64,000 nt of DNA, taken from positions 156,316,934 through 156,380,933 of the forward strand of contig OX940974.1 of NCBI GenBank assembly GCA_954871275.1, read 5' to 3'. The position numbers and the translations under genes are program-made. The stretch is from Leptopterna dolabrata (taxonomy: Eukaryota; Arthropoda; Insecta; Hemiptera; Miridae). How positions within the stretch are numbered: the stretch's first letter is position 1; every line of letters starts with the position of its first letter. Positions 54,706-64,000 of the stretch are shown here, piece by piece. The notes under the pieces were generated by a model, which was given only the letters and a program-made list of their open reading frames with translations, did no database searches and was not told where the DNA came from.

Positions 54706-57700
54706 TCAATTCCCAACGTCGACGAGGCCCAGCTTCTCTCGGAGGCTGCAGAACCTAGACTTCCCCAGAGGCTTCGTCATCAGGTCGGCTAGTTGGTCTT
54801 CGGTGTTGACTTTCTCGATGTCAAGTTCTCCAGATGTCACTTGTTCGCGAACAAAAAAGTGTCTTATGTGGATGTGCTTGGTGCGGCGATGAAATTGTGG
54901 ATTCTGCGCTAGCTTGATGGCAGACTCGTTATCCACGCGCAGCACTGGTCGTCCTTCCAAGTGGTCCATGTCACCCAAGAGGCGTTTCAGCCAGATTACT
55001 TCTTTCGCCCCCTCACTAGCAGCGACGATCTCAGCACCGGTTGTCGAAATCATCACCGAGCCTTGGCGCTGACTCAGCCATGAAATAGCAGCGTGTGACA
55101 TCAGCGCAACCACCCCAGTTGTTGAGCAGCGCGTTGTGACGTCACCAGCATGATCCGCATCACTGTAACAGACCAAAGATTTTTCATTTCCCACAGTATA
55201 CTTTAATCCTAATCTCTGTGTGCCTTTGAGGTAGCGGAAAATTCGTTTAACGTGGACCTAGTTTTTCCACGTCGGGTTTTCCAAGGTTCTCGAGGCGACA
55301 CCTACAGCGAACGAAATGTCCGGGCGAGTCCCTATCATTAGGTACATCAGTGCACCTACAGCTTGACGATAAGGAAAACGAACTTCGCTGTGCTCCTCAG
55401 CATTTTCAGTTTCAGTATTCTCGGGATCCTCCTCCCTTGTCGGAACTTCCTCCCCATCCTTTATCATTGGAGTTGGAGCAGTCCGGCAATTTTCCATCCC
55501 GAACCTTTCCAGCAATTTTCTCAAATATGCTTTTTGATTGAGGGTGATCACACCTTCAGCTTTGGAAATTTCAAATCCTAGGTAATACGAAGCTGGTTTA
55601 GTTGTGATTTTGAACTCTTGTTCCAAATCTGCAATGAAACCCTTCAAGTCTTCCTCCCGGCTTGCAGCAACTAAACCATCATCGACATACAACGCAAGCA
55701 TGATTTTTGAGGTTTTAGTTTTCTTCAAAAATAAGCAAGTGTCCGCTTCGCTTTGTATGAATCCAATCCGCAACAAATATGCAGCGAACCGTTGGTTCCA
55801 ACAGCGAGGAGCCTGTTTTAGGCCATACAAACTACGATTTAGCCTACAAACTTGATTCGAACCATCATTATACCCTTCGGGTTGTTTTACATAAATCTCT
55901 TCTTGCACATATCCATACAGAAAAGCAGTTGAAACATCAAATTGTAACAAGTGCATGTTCTGACTTGCAGCAACACTAAGCAATGTCCGAACAGTACTTG
56001 CTTTAGCAACAGGTGAAAAGGTTTGTTCATAATCCACACCTTGTTTTTGCGAAAATCCTTGAACCACCAGCCTTGCCTTGAATCGCTCCACCGTACCTAC
56101 CATCTGGGTTCATTTTGACTTTGAACACCCATTTGGTTGGTATTGCTCTTTTCCCGGCAGGTAATTCGGCAAGCGTCCAGGTATTATTTGCATGTAATGA
56201 GTCAATTTCACTTTGCATAGCTTCTTCCCAATTTTCTTTGTTTTCGCTGTTCATTGCTTCTCTGTAGTTTTTGGGTTCATCAAGTTTCAGAATTTCATCT
56301 TCTCCAAACATAGCAAGTGCATCAAAACCATACCTTTCTGGTTTCTTGAGCGCTGTGCGGTCCCTCAGCACTCGATCAGAGCTTTCAGTCTCTGCGTTAC
56401 CTGTTGGTGTTGCAGGATTTACGTCATTTTCATGGTCTTTTTCCTTCTGGTCTAAAAGATGACGAAAATCCACAATTGATTCGTCGGATCCACCTTGACC
56501 ATTGTTGCCTAAATTTTCTACAGTTTTCAAAGGTGATTCATCAAAAGTTACATCCCTAGACCTTATCAGTTTTAGTCTCTCAGGGGACCGAATTCTGTAC
56601 CCATCGTTTCCATCATACCCAATCAAGATACCATTCACGGCTTTCTTACACAATTTTCCTCTGCACTGTTTTGGAATGTGAGCATAGCAAGTACAGCCTA
56701 TTATCCGTAGATTTTTGATGTCTGGCTTTTTACCAGTCCACAATTCAAAAGGTGATTTCCCCTCAACAGAAGAAACACCAGTTCTATTAATTATGTACGC
56801 AGCTGTATTAATAATTTCAGCCCAAAGACCCTGTGGAACATTTTCACGAGCGTGCAGCAGGGTTCTACCGGCTTCTACAATAGTTCTGTGGTCTCGTTCA
56901 CAGCACCCATTTTGTTCAGGAGTGTATGGCATTGTTAATCTTTGTTTTATGCCACTTTTGTGCAACAGTTTTCTCACGACTTCACAATCAAATTCTCCAC
57001 CATTGTCGCTCAAAAACTCTTTAATTTGGTGGCCTAACACATTGGTTTCAGCAATGAAACGCTCCAACATCTCAACCACTTGAGATTTCTGTTTCATGAA
57101 ATAAATGCTGCGATATTTCGAGTAGTTGTCTTTGAAACATACATAATATCTATGAGAGCCAACTGATCTCAGAAATGGTCCAACTACGTCACATGAGACA
57201 ATCTCACCTGGAGTAGTAGCTTTCGGTCGAGTTCCAAACTTACGCCTGTGAGCTTTGCCATACACGCACGCTTCACAAATGCGACCATCAACTTTGAGCT
57301 CGATCCCAAGTTCAGCTTTCACCACTTTAGCCACGTGTTTCATGTTCTGGTGTGCCATTCTCTCATGGTAGATTTGCAGCAGGTTCATCCTGTCAGTGGA
57401 ACATGCATTCAATGAATTTTTAGGTACAACATTTCTTGCATTGAGTTTATATAGACCTCCATTCCGAGTCCTATTTCCAGTCAAAATTGGTTGGTTTTAA
57501 CCACTAATTTACAAGTTTCAGCATACGAGATGAATTTACTATTGGTAACTTTGTCTTGCGCAGACAACGTGGGAAACAGATTTCCCGTAATACCTGGAAC
57601 ATACCAGACGTCTGACAACGTAAGATTCCTAGTAATGCCATTCACTGTTGACTGAATTTTGACGGTACCTTTTCCCACGGCCTGTACAGCATTTCCATTG

Positions 57701-57864
57701 GCTGTTCGCACACAATGCTCATCTGAGAAATTCTCAAAGGATATGAACAGGTCTTTTCTGTGAGTTATGTGTTTAGTAGCACCACTGTCAACATACCAGG
57801 AATGGTGCTGTAGGTGGAGCAGTGGAAGCGTGCTGGGCCCATAACCTGTAAAATTCTCACACAA
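54706..57864 (-). pseudogene. Copia-2 pol: protease, integrase, RT, RNase H with three breaks
   Basis: Protease motif WYVDSGATKH lies in 57481-57864, an ORF that starts inside the LTR. A frame change near 57484 leads to the integrase (56027-57484: finger His/Cys residues, SCDVVGPF, LSDNGGEF and QNGCCERDHRT). Near 56100 another frame change enters the RT (55258-56103: TFSPVAKASTVRTL, LYVDDGLVAA). A TAG at 55258-55260 in the same frame precedes RNase H (to 54706: CYSDADHAGD, STTGAEIVAASE). Gag and its zinc knuckle are absent. Confidence 0.88.
57828..57846 (-). promoter_or_regulatory. Copia-2 primer-binding site (tRNA-iMet anticodon arm)
   Basis: On the minus strand GGTTATGGGCCCAGCACGC follows the 5' LTR directly. 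It is complementary to the initiator methionine tRNA anticodon arm, as in Drosophila copia. Confidence 0.85.
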
Positions 57865-58011
57865 TTGAGATATTGTTATAAATTAATTAGTCCACGTTCA
57901 AGGTTCGCAAACGACTCTGTATAATTTCTATTCATCATGTGCAATTAATATTCACCCCAGATGTTAGACCAAATGTTCCAAAATTAATAATTTCTAGCAG
58001 TAACTTCAACA
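57847..58011 (-). repeat. 5' LTR of Copia-2
   Basis: 165 bp, same ends as the 3' LTR but with about 17 additional internal bases. Confidence 0.88.
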
Positions 58012-58016
58012 TTAAA

Positions 58017-58577
58017 TAACTTGGGAAATTCTAAATACTATTCCACCATTGATTTATATTCAGGATTTCATCAAATAAGTTTAGACCCTAACAGTACCCC
58101 CAAAACAGCATCCACAGTAAACCAAGGACGATATGAATTCTTGAAAATGCCATTTGGATTAAAAAACGCACCCCCAACCTTTGCAAAAATGATGGATAAC
58201 GTCCTCAGAGGACTCCAAGACGAAACTTGTGCCGTTTTCATGGACGACATAATCATTTTTAGTGCAAGCCTCCAAGAACACCTAGAGCGATTACGGAAAG
58301 TTTTTCTCAGACTAAGGGAAGCGAAATTGAAAATACAATTAGACAAATCAGAATTTCTGAATAAAGAAATCGCGTACCTGGGACATTTGATAACACCTGA
58401 AGGGATAAAACCCAATCCTGAGAAAATCAAAGCTATAAAGAACTATCCCATTCCCAAAACAAACCGAGAAATTAAATCATCTTAGGGCTATTAGGCTACT
58501 ATAGGAAATTTATAAAAGATCTGGCTAAACTAACCAAACCCTTAACCCAATGCTTAAAGAAAGGACAAAAGATAGAC
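58017..58577 (+). pseudogene. pol: Errantivirus RT palm and thumb, frameshifted at its end
   Basis: The reading continues the RT after Copia-2 with an IDLYSGFHQI motif, PFGLKNAP and the catalytic FMDD (about 58240-58251), then the YLGHLIT thumb motif. Near 58478 a one-base change ends the frame at TAG 58483-58485. The connecting RT/RNase H text continues in another frame to 58577. Confidence 0.9.
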
Positions 58578-60731
58578 GTGAATAACCCGGACTATAAGAG
58601 AAGTTTTGAAATTTGCAAAAATATTCTTATAAATGATCCAATTTTGAAATATCCACAATGGGACAAACCGTTCATACTAACAACTGACGCGAGTGGAGTA
58701 GCACTAGGGGCATGCCTAAGTCAACCGAACGGAACAACAGACCTCCCCGTAGCTTACGCCTCACGGACGTTAAACGAAACTGAGAGGAAATTAAGTACTA
58801 ACGAAAGAGAGTTACTTGGAATCGTATGGGCAACTAAACATTTCCGTAGTTACCTCTATGGGCGGAAATTCGAAATCAGAACAGATCATAAACCACTAGA
58901 ATGGTTATACTCCCTGAAAGAACCTAACAGTAAGCTTTTCCGTTGGAAGTTGCGACTGGAGGAATTTAATTTTACGATTCGCTACACGAAAGGAACAAAG
59001 ATTAGTAACGTAGACGCTCTTTCTAGAATTCAGTTAAATCACATTCAGACAGACCAAAACCCTACAGAATCAGTTTTCGTAAATATTGACGAACAAGAGG
59101 ACAACTGCACGATACACTCAAATGAAGAAGGAAACGACTCAGTTGAAATTCCTATAAAAGAAACAGCGATAAATCACTGCAAAAACCAAATAGTCATAAA
59201 GATCAGACAATCAAACACAAAAAACCCCATAGTAGATAGAAAAATTATACATGATGATAGAAACATCATAGAAGTCATATTTTCAGAAACCAATCTCGAA
59301 AGCCAAATAGTGGATTTTGTTAAAGAATACGTCATCCCGAGCAAATCATATGGACTCTATTTTGAAACAGCCGATATTTACCCAGTCTTTGCTAAAACCT
59401 TGCTAATGTATTTCAGAAATGGAAAAATTAGAATGGCCAAACATAACACAAGATTGCTAGACATAGAAGAAAGAGACCAGCAAGTAGAAATAATGAGCCA
59501 CTACCACAAAGGAGTAAATAACCACAGAGGGATAGAGGAAACGTATCAAGAAATAAAGAGACACTACTTTTGGCCCAACCTAAAGGCAAACATACAAAAT
59601 TACATAAATCAGTGTGAGTTATGCCTAAAATGCAAATACGATAGAAACCCCGTAAAGCCGATGTTCAACCTCACACCAACACCCACTAAACCCTTTGAAA
59701 TTATCCATATGGACAAACTTTCCATTGAAGGTCAGAAATTCCTAACAATTATTGACAAGTTTTCCAAATTTGCCTCAGCATACCCAGTCAAATCGTCATC
59801 TAGTGTTGAAGTGTGCGACAACATGTTAGATTTCATAAACCATCACGGTATGATGACCCAGATAGTTTGTGACAATGGAGCAGAGTCTAACAATGAATTA
59901 TTAAAAGAACTCCTCACCTTACACAAAATTTCGATCCATTTCACTAGTACGCAAAATCCTAATTCCAACTCACCCATTGAAAGGTTTCACTCAACAATTA
60001 TAGAACACCTAAGGTTATTAAGTAACAATTACAACTACAAAAGAGACTAGACTCAAACCAGAATGAAATTTGCAATCCTGGCATATAACAATTCTATCCA
60101 CCAGACTACGAAATTGACACCTTTCGAAATCATCAACGGACATATAGGAAACAAACCCCCAATAGCAATTGAGTACGAGGAAAGAATAATTAATGACTAT
60201 ACTGCCAATCACAAACAAAAAGTAAAAACACTTTACGATATCATCTTAAATAGGTCTCAAAAAGAAAAGGAAAAAGCCCTAGAAGCAAAAAATAAAACCA
60301 GGGAACCAATACCAGAAGTACCGGAAGAAGTTTACATCAAAACCAGGCAAATACAAGATAAAACAAAACCTAAATACAATAAAGAGAAAATTGTTGGAAA
60401 AAACGAAAACACAGGAACCTTTCAGATAGAATCTAGACATAACCAAAAAACGAAAATTCATTCTTCAAACATCAAGCGACCCCGAAAAATTAATGAGGAA
60501 CATTCAAATAAAATAGAAGAAGCACTAAGTAGCAGTAAGGACCCGTTGGAAATCATAATAAAGAAATTTAATATGACAGTAAGAAGACAGGACATCCAAA
60601 CCCTCAAGGACTCAGATTGGCTAAATGACGTAATAATAAATGTCTACCTTAAACTCATCCTAGAAGAAACAATGAAAAATCCACATCACCAAAAATCCAT
60701 TCCTTTGACACCTTCTTATACATATCGCTAA
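58578..60731 (+). pseudogene. pol: Errantivirus RNase H, integrase and start of Ulp1 domain
   Basis: RNase H (LTTDASGVALGACLSQ, ASRTLNETERKLST, RTDHKPLEWL) is followed by a spacer, a His-His-Cys-Cys finger region (about 59500-59640) and the integrase core with acidic residues in an HMDKLS motif, a VCDNGAE motif and the later PIERFHS motif. A TAG at 60048-60050 interrupts, and the frame continues after it with the integrase C-terminal region and a basic linker. The last 160 bases are the first part of the Ulp1-like domain. Confidence 0.9.
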
Positions 60732-61144
60732 AAGCAGGTGGATACGCTAGAGTTAAAAACTATGCGAGAAGGACCAACATTTTCGAACATGACACAATAC
60801 TATCCCCCATTTTTGAAAATAGCCATTGGAGTTTAGTCGTGGTGAGACCCAAGCAAAGGAAAATTCACTATTATGACTCACTTCACAAAGATGGAACAAA
60901 AGTCATGAACCTGATCCAATATTACCTTAACGAAGAATATAATAATAGGATCAAAACTCCGGTACCCTCCGAAGAGTGGGAAATGACTGACGTTAAGAAC
61001 ATCCCGAAACAACGTAATAGCGACGATTGTGGAGTGTTCCTATGTGAATACGCTAAGGCCATAACCAGCAATCGCGAACTACCTGATACGATAGACGCTA
61101 TCCAAAGTAGGAAAACCATGATTAGGGAAGTAATCACAGGATAA
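60570..61144 (+). pseudogene. Ulp1-like (C48) cysteine protease domain at the Pol C-terminus
   Basis: A WLND motif near 60615 opens the domain in the integrase frame. A frameshift near 60710-60735 moves the rest into another frame that ends at TAA 61142-61144. The catalytic set is complete: His in HWSLVVV (60824-60826), Asp in YYDSL (60875-60877), Gln in PKQRN (61010-61012) and Cys in DDCGVF (61028-61030). C48 enzymes cleave SUMO-type conjugates or precursors. Position and frame show it was fused after the integrase and before env. I know of no standard errantivirus with this domain. The activity is inferred from motifs only. Confidence 0.85.
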
Positions 61145-61155
61145 TTAGATGAACC

Positions 61156-61172
61156 TGACTAATTTTTTACAG
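61156..61172 (+). promoter_or_regulatory. Candidate 3' splice site for the env mRNA
   Basis: A branch-point-like CTGACTAAT is followed by a T-run and ACAG, ending at 61172, directly before the env frame opens. Errantivirus env is known to be made from a spliced subgenomic RNA, and the env frame here lacks an ATG at its start, which agrees with translation of a spliced message. Confidence 0.65.
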
Positions 61173-61885
61173 GACAGTGACGATCACCAGCCAGGGGATC
61201 CAAATTCGAAGCCTCCAGGGATCAGGTGGAATACTGCCTATACAACTTGAGGGGACGTTCATAGAAACCTCTGAACACTCCCTAGTACATTACTTTGACT
61301 TAACCACCTTGTACAGACAACTCACTACATTAAGGAAAAATTATATCATTTACTTGACCAATATTAATAGGTATAGGAACTTAGAAGATAAAATCGATGA
61401 ATATTTTTCTATATTTAATCATACCTACGATAGAGTGTTGACAAAGTTTAAAAATCTTACTCCCCATATAACCAACAATAAAAGACAGAAACGAGGATTA
61501 ATAAACGGACTCGGTACCATAATCAAGACTAAAACTGGAAATCTAGACGACGACGACAGACTCCGGTATGAAAAAACCATTAAAAACCTTAAACAACGGG
61601 ACACCTCACTTGAAAACCAGATCAGAAATCAGTATACTATCATAGAACGCGTCATAGTAGAATATAATAAAACTATAGAAAATTTGAACTATAACAACAA
61701 ACAGCTGAAAATAAAACTAGACTCGATCAATCAGTTATTGAACCCAACTTACTCGTGAGCCAACGTCTTAAAAGAAGCGATCAATCATATGCAATTAATT
61801 CTGAACATCATCGATTATCAAGTGAGTGAAATAGAAACAGCGTACACATTCTGTAAAATAGGAAAACTACATCCTACACCGAGAG
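61173..61885 (+). pseudogene. env: Errantivirus env (baculovirus-F-like fusion glycoprotein), truncated
   Basis: The open part (to 61758) holds a dibasic furin-type site (RQKR, about 61490-61500) followed directly by a hydrophobic fusion-peptide-like segment with the GLINGLG motif, and then a heptad-rich coiled-coil region. This is the F2/F1 arrangement of errantivirus Env. A TGA at 61756-61758 is followed by more env-like text in another frame to about 61885 (containing FCKIGKLHP), where the satellite begins. The rest of the ectodomain, the membrane anchor and the tail are missing, so no functional envelope could result. Confidence 0.8.
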
Positions 61886-61889
61886 AAAA

Positions 61890-63557
61890 ATGTGGCGCAC
61901 CATGCCCGCTAGGAACACTCGGAATTGATTTCCCGATAGGAAACCTAGCGGGTGTGCCTAATCCCAAGCGGGTAGGGTGAAAATCGTATCGGGTGATGTT
62001 AAAAATCTATCGGGAAGACGTAACTCCAATCGGGTACGACATAAATTTCTATCGGGCTGCCATAAAAATCTATCGGGCTGTTAGATTAGCCCCTCCTATC
62101 GGGTATGGTTCGGATATTTTTGTATCGGGCATTCGTAAAAACAAGCGGGTTTTGGTAATTCCTAACGGGTATTCGTCAAAATCGTATCGGGTGGCGACTT
62201 AACCCTAACGGGCTTTAATAAATGGGAACTACACCCGTTAAGAAATCAATCGGGTCTGTTGGTTGTCTATCGGGTTTCATAACAAATTCCTATCGGGTCC
62301 ATGAAACCCAAGCGAGCATGCAAATATTCCAAGAAAATACCCGTTAGCGCACTATCGGGTCGTCTAAACATTTACGTCTCCCGTTTGATGATCTATCGGG
62401 TTTTTTTCAAAATTCCTACCGGGTGTATGAAAAACAATGGAGCATGCAAATATTTCAAAAAACACCCGCTAGCACACTATCGGGTCGTCTGAGCATTTAC
62501 GTCTCCCGTTTGATAATCTATCGGGTTTATGCAAAATTCCTATCGGGTATATGAAAAACGATCTAGCTAGCAAATGTTGAAAAAAATACCCGTTAGCACA
62601 CTATCGGGTCATCTGAGCATTTACGTCTCCCGTTTGATAACCTATCGGGTTTATGCAAAATTCCTATCGGGTGTATGAAAAACGAGCTAGCTAGCAAATG
62701 TTGAAAAAAATACCCGTTAGCACACTATCGGGTCATCTGAGCATTTACGTCTCCCGTTTGATAACCTATCGGGTTTTATGCAAAATTCCTATCGGGTGTA
62801 CAAAAAACAATCGAGCATGGAAATGTTCAAAAAAATACCCGTTAGCTAACTGTCGGGTATTAAGATCTCCCGATTGATAATCTATCGGGTTTATACGAAA
62901 TTCCTATCGGGTAGAAATAAAATTAATCGAGCTGGGAAATATGCATAAAATACCCGTTAGCGCCTATCGGGTGAAATAATTGTCAAGAGCTCCCCCTTAA
63001 TAATCTATCGGGTTACATCACACATCGCTATCGGGCCCATGAAAGCCAATCGAGCAGGGAAATTGTGAACAAAAATACCCGTTAGTCTTCCTATCGGGTG
63101 ATGTTTGTTGCTAACAACACCCGATTGAAGATCTACCATTTCCATTGAGTGATCCCTATCGGGTAGAGAAAAATCGATCGAACTGAGAAATATTCATAAA
63201 ATACCCGTTAGCCACCAATCGGGTGATATAATTGTTAACAGCTCCCGCTTAATAATCAACCGGGTTGCATCGACCAACGTCTATCGGGTTGAACAATGCA
63301 ATCGAGCAGGGAAATGCCGAACAAAATATCCGTTAGTAGCTCTATCGGGTGGATGTAATTGATAACAACACCCGATCGAACATCTATCGGGTTGCACAGA
63401 CGAGTCCCTATCGGGTTTTGGAAAACATATCGAGCAGGAAAAAATTGAAAAAATCCCCGCTGGCTGCCTATCGGGTGATATAATTGTTAACAGCTCCCGC
63501 TTAGTAATCAATCGGGTTGTCCAATGATTCCCTATCGAGTAGGCAACATTTCTATCG
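61890..63557 (+). repeat. Two-level satellite: CTATCGGGT every 21 bp, 125-bp higher-order units
   Basis: In the first part CTATCGGGT or close variants recur about every 20-26 bases (for example near 61944, 61964, 61987, 62007, 62028, 62049, 62070, 62096). From about 62350 the pattern becomes 124-127-bp units with cores at 62352, 62477, 62601, 62725, 62850, 62964, 63091, 63216, 63342 and 63468. One unit is close to six monomers. Inverted partners (ACCCGTTAG four or five bases before CTATCGGGT) can form a stem in most units. Divergence increases toward the right end. Confidence 0.9.
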
Positions 63558-63577
63558 GGTATTAATTAGTTCCCGCC

Positions 63578-63753
63578 ACAATTTGAACTTGGTCGAAGGG
63601 GCATTGGCTCTGGAGATGGATTCACAAATATTTTCCGAGGTTCCGAGTGAGCGTTGAAGGGTTTTACAATTTGAGCTTGGTCAAAGGGGCATTGGCTCTG
63701 GAGACGGATTCACAAATATTTTTCCAGGTTCCGAGTGACCGTTGAAAGGTTTT
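63578..63753. repeat. 88-bp tandem duplication
   Basis: TTGGTCRAAGGGGCATTGGC with the following GGATTCACAAATATTT and GGTTCCGAGTGA words occurs twice with a period of 88 bases and few differences. Confidence 0.85.
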
Positions 63754-64000
63754 AAATGTGAGGATTTTGTACAAAGACGAGATACGCGTAGAATTCTCAC
63801 ACAAAAGCCTGCAACGGTGAATGAAGAGTTGGGAAAATATTTGTGGTTTAATGATAGCTCAGGTAGCCCGAATCCCTGTGAGGAGGTATACGAAGCGAAG
63901 CCTGCATTCACCATTTCTAAAGGATAACTGTTTTTGGGGAGTGGTGAGAATATGAGAATAACAACTGTTTCCCTTCACCTCCCGTAAATAAGGACGTTTG
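63754..64000. other. Unrecognised right edge
   Basis: A 61-codon plus-strand ORF (63742-63927) reads without a recognised motif and begins inside the tandem duplication. No LTR or env sequence is visible here. Confidence 0.3.

Larger units (their letters stand above)
54506..58011 (-). mobile_element. Copia-2: gag-less Ty1/Copia element in the errantivirus RT
   Basis: LTRs at 54506-54653 and 57847-58011 start TGTAAAATTCTC and end TTCAACA (TG...CA), and TTAAA is duplicated at 54501-54505 and 58012-58016. Minus-strand transcription; the right LTR is the 5' LTR. The LTRs differ by an indel of about 17 bases and several substitutions. Pol domains follow almost directly after the primer site, so gag has been deleted. 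The pol ORF carries several breaks. It would be non-autonomous. Confidence 0.93.
31967..61890 (+). mobile_element. Errantivirus (endogenous insect retrovirus), split by two nested insertions
   Basis: Pieces in order: 5' LTR, primer site, gag, protease start (to 33949), protease end and RT start (53560-54500), RT (58017 on), RNase H, integrase, Ulp1-like domain, splice acceptor, env. The interruptions are the palindromic composite (33950-53558) and Copia-2 (54506-58011). Removing them, the coding order is that of gypsy-type errantiviruses, except for the Ulp1 domain. Coding defects within the virus itself are one RT frameshift, one integrase stop and one Ulp1 frameshift, with env truncated. 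No 3' LTR lies in the window. Confidence 0.88.

Noticed and set aside
61944..63557. CRISPR-like array
   Set aside because: Repeats recur every 21 bp with no unique spacers of fixed length, the context is eukaryotic retroelements, and no cas-like genes are present. It is a satellite.

Overview
The window looks like repeat-dense nuclear DNA of an arthropod, most likely an insect. The retroelement families (Copia, BEL/Pao, Ty3/Gypsy, an insect errantivirus, jockey-type LINEs, hAT, MULE) are arthropod-like. Frequent GTAGGTAGGTACC-type runs hint at a hemipteran, but that is a weak clue. No intact conventional host gene was recognised. The only non-transposon-like coding remnant is a broken PIN-like/CXC-domain protein at 12.66-13.67 kb.

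Layout. (1) 1-12.65 kb: two near-identical copies of a repeat of at least 1.3 kb (1-1308 and 11345-12654) bracket 10 kb of mostly unrecognised DNA, which holds a 1.37-kb foldback MITE (3671-5044). (2) 12.65-15.4 kb: the CXC-protein fragment, broken at a 71-bp palindrome, then a 198-bp tandem duplication. (3) 15.4-21.8 kb: a decayed jockey-like LINE split by an intact Copia element with identical LTRs, a 5-bp target duplication and a 1324-aa ORF. (4) 21.8-24.2 kb: a palindrome-rich MITE, a 365-bp insertion between 14-bp direct repeats, and an internally deleted hAT element with an exact 8-bp target duplication. (5) 26.66-31.97 kb: a decayed Ty3/Gypsy element whose 5' LTR/leader carries five hairpins with different but complementary stems around one conserved loop. 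(6) 31.97-61.89 kb: an errantivirus (LTR, tRNA-Ser primer site, gag, slippery site, protease, RT, RNase H, integrase, SUMO-protease-like Ulp1 domain, splice acceptor, env). It is split twice: at the protease by a 19.6-kb palindromic composite, and at the RT by a second Copia element. (7) The composite (33.95-53.56 kb) has inverted arms of about 2.9 kb once later insertions are removed. Both arms end inward in a BEL-type primer-binding site, and they surround a BEL/Pao core that has its own 1.3-kb inverted arms. A MULE sits only in the left arm and a LINE only in the right arm, so both came after the palindrome. (8) 61.89-63.56 kb: a two-level satellite based on CTATCGGGT at about 21 bp, organised further on into about ten 125-bp units, truncates env.

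The nesting gives a relative chronology: Gypsy-1, then the errantivirus in its 3' LTR, then the BEL/foldback composite and Copia-2 inside the errantivirus, then MULE and LINE inside the composite. Recurrent palindromes (71 bp, 0.5 kb, 1.3 kb and 2.9 kb arms) suggest that inverted duplication has repeatedly shaped this locus. The strongest candidates for something undescribed are the Ulp1 protease domain in the errantivirus Pol, the covarying hairpin array, and the 21-bp/125-bp satellite.
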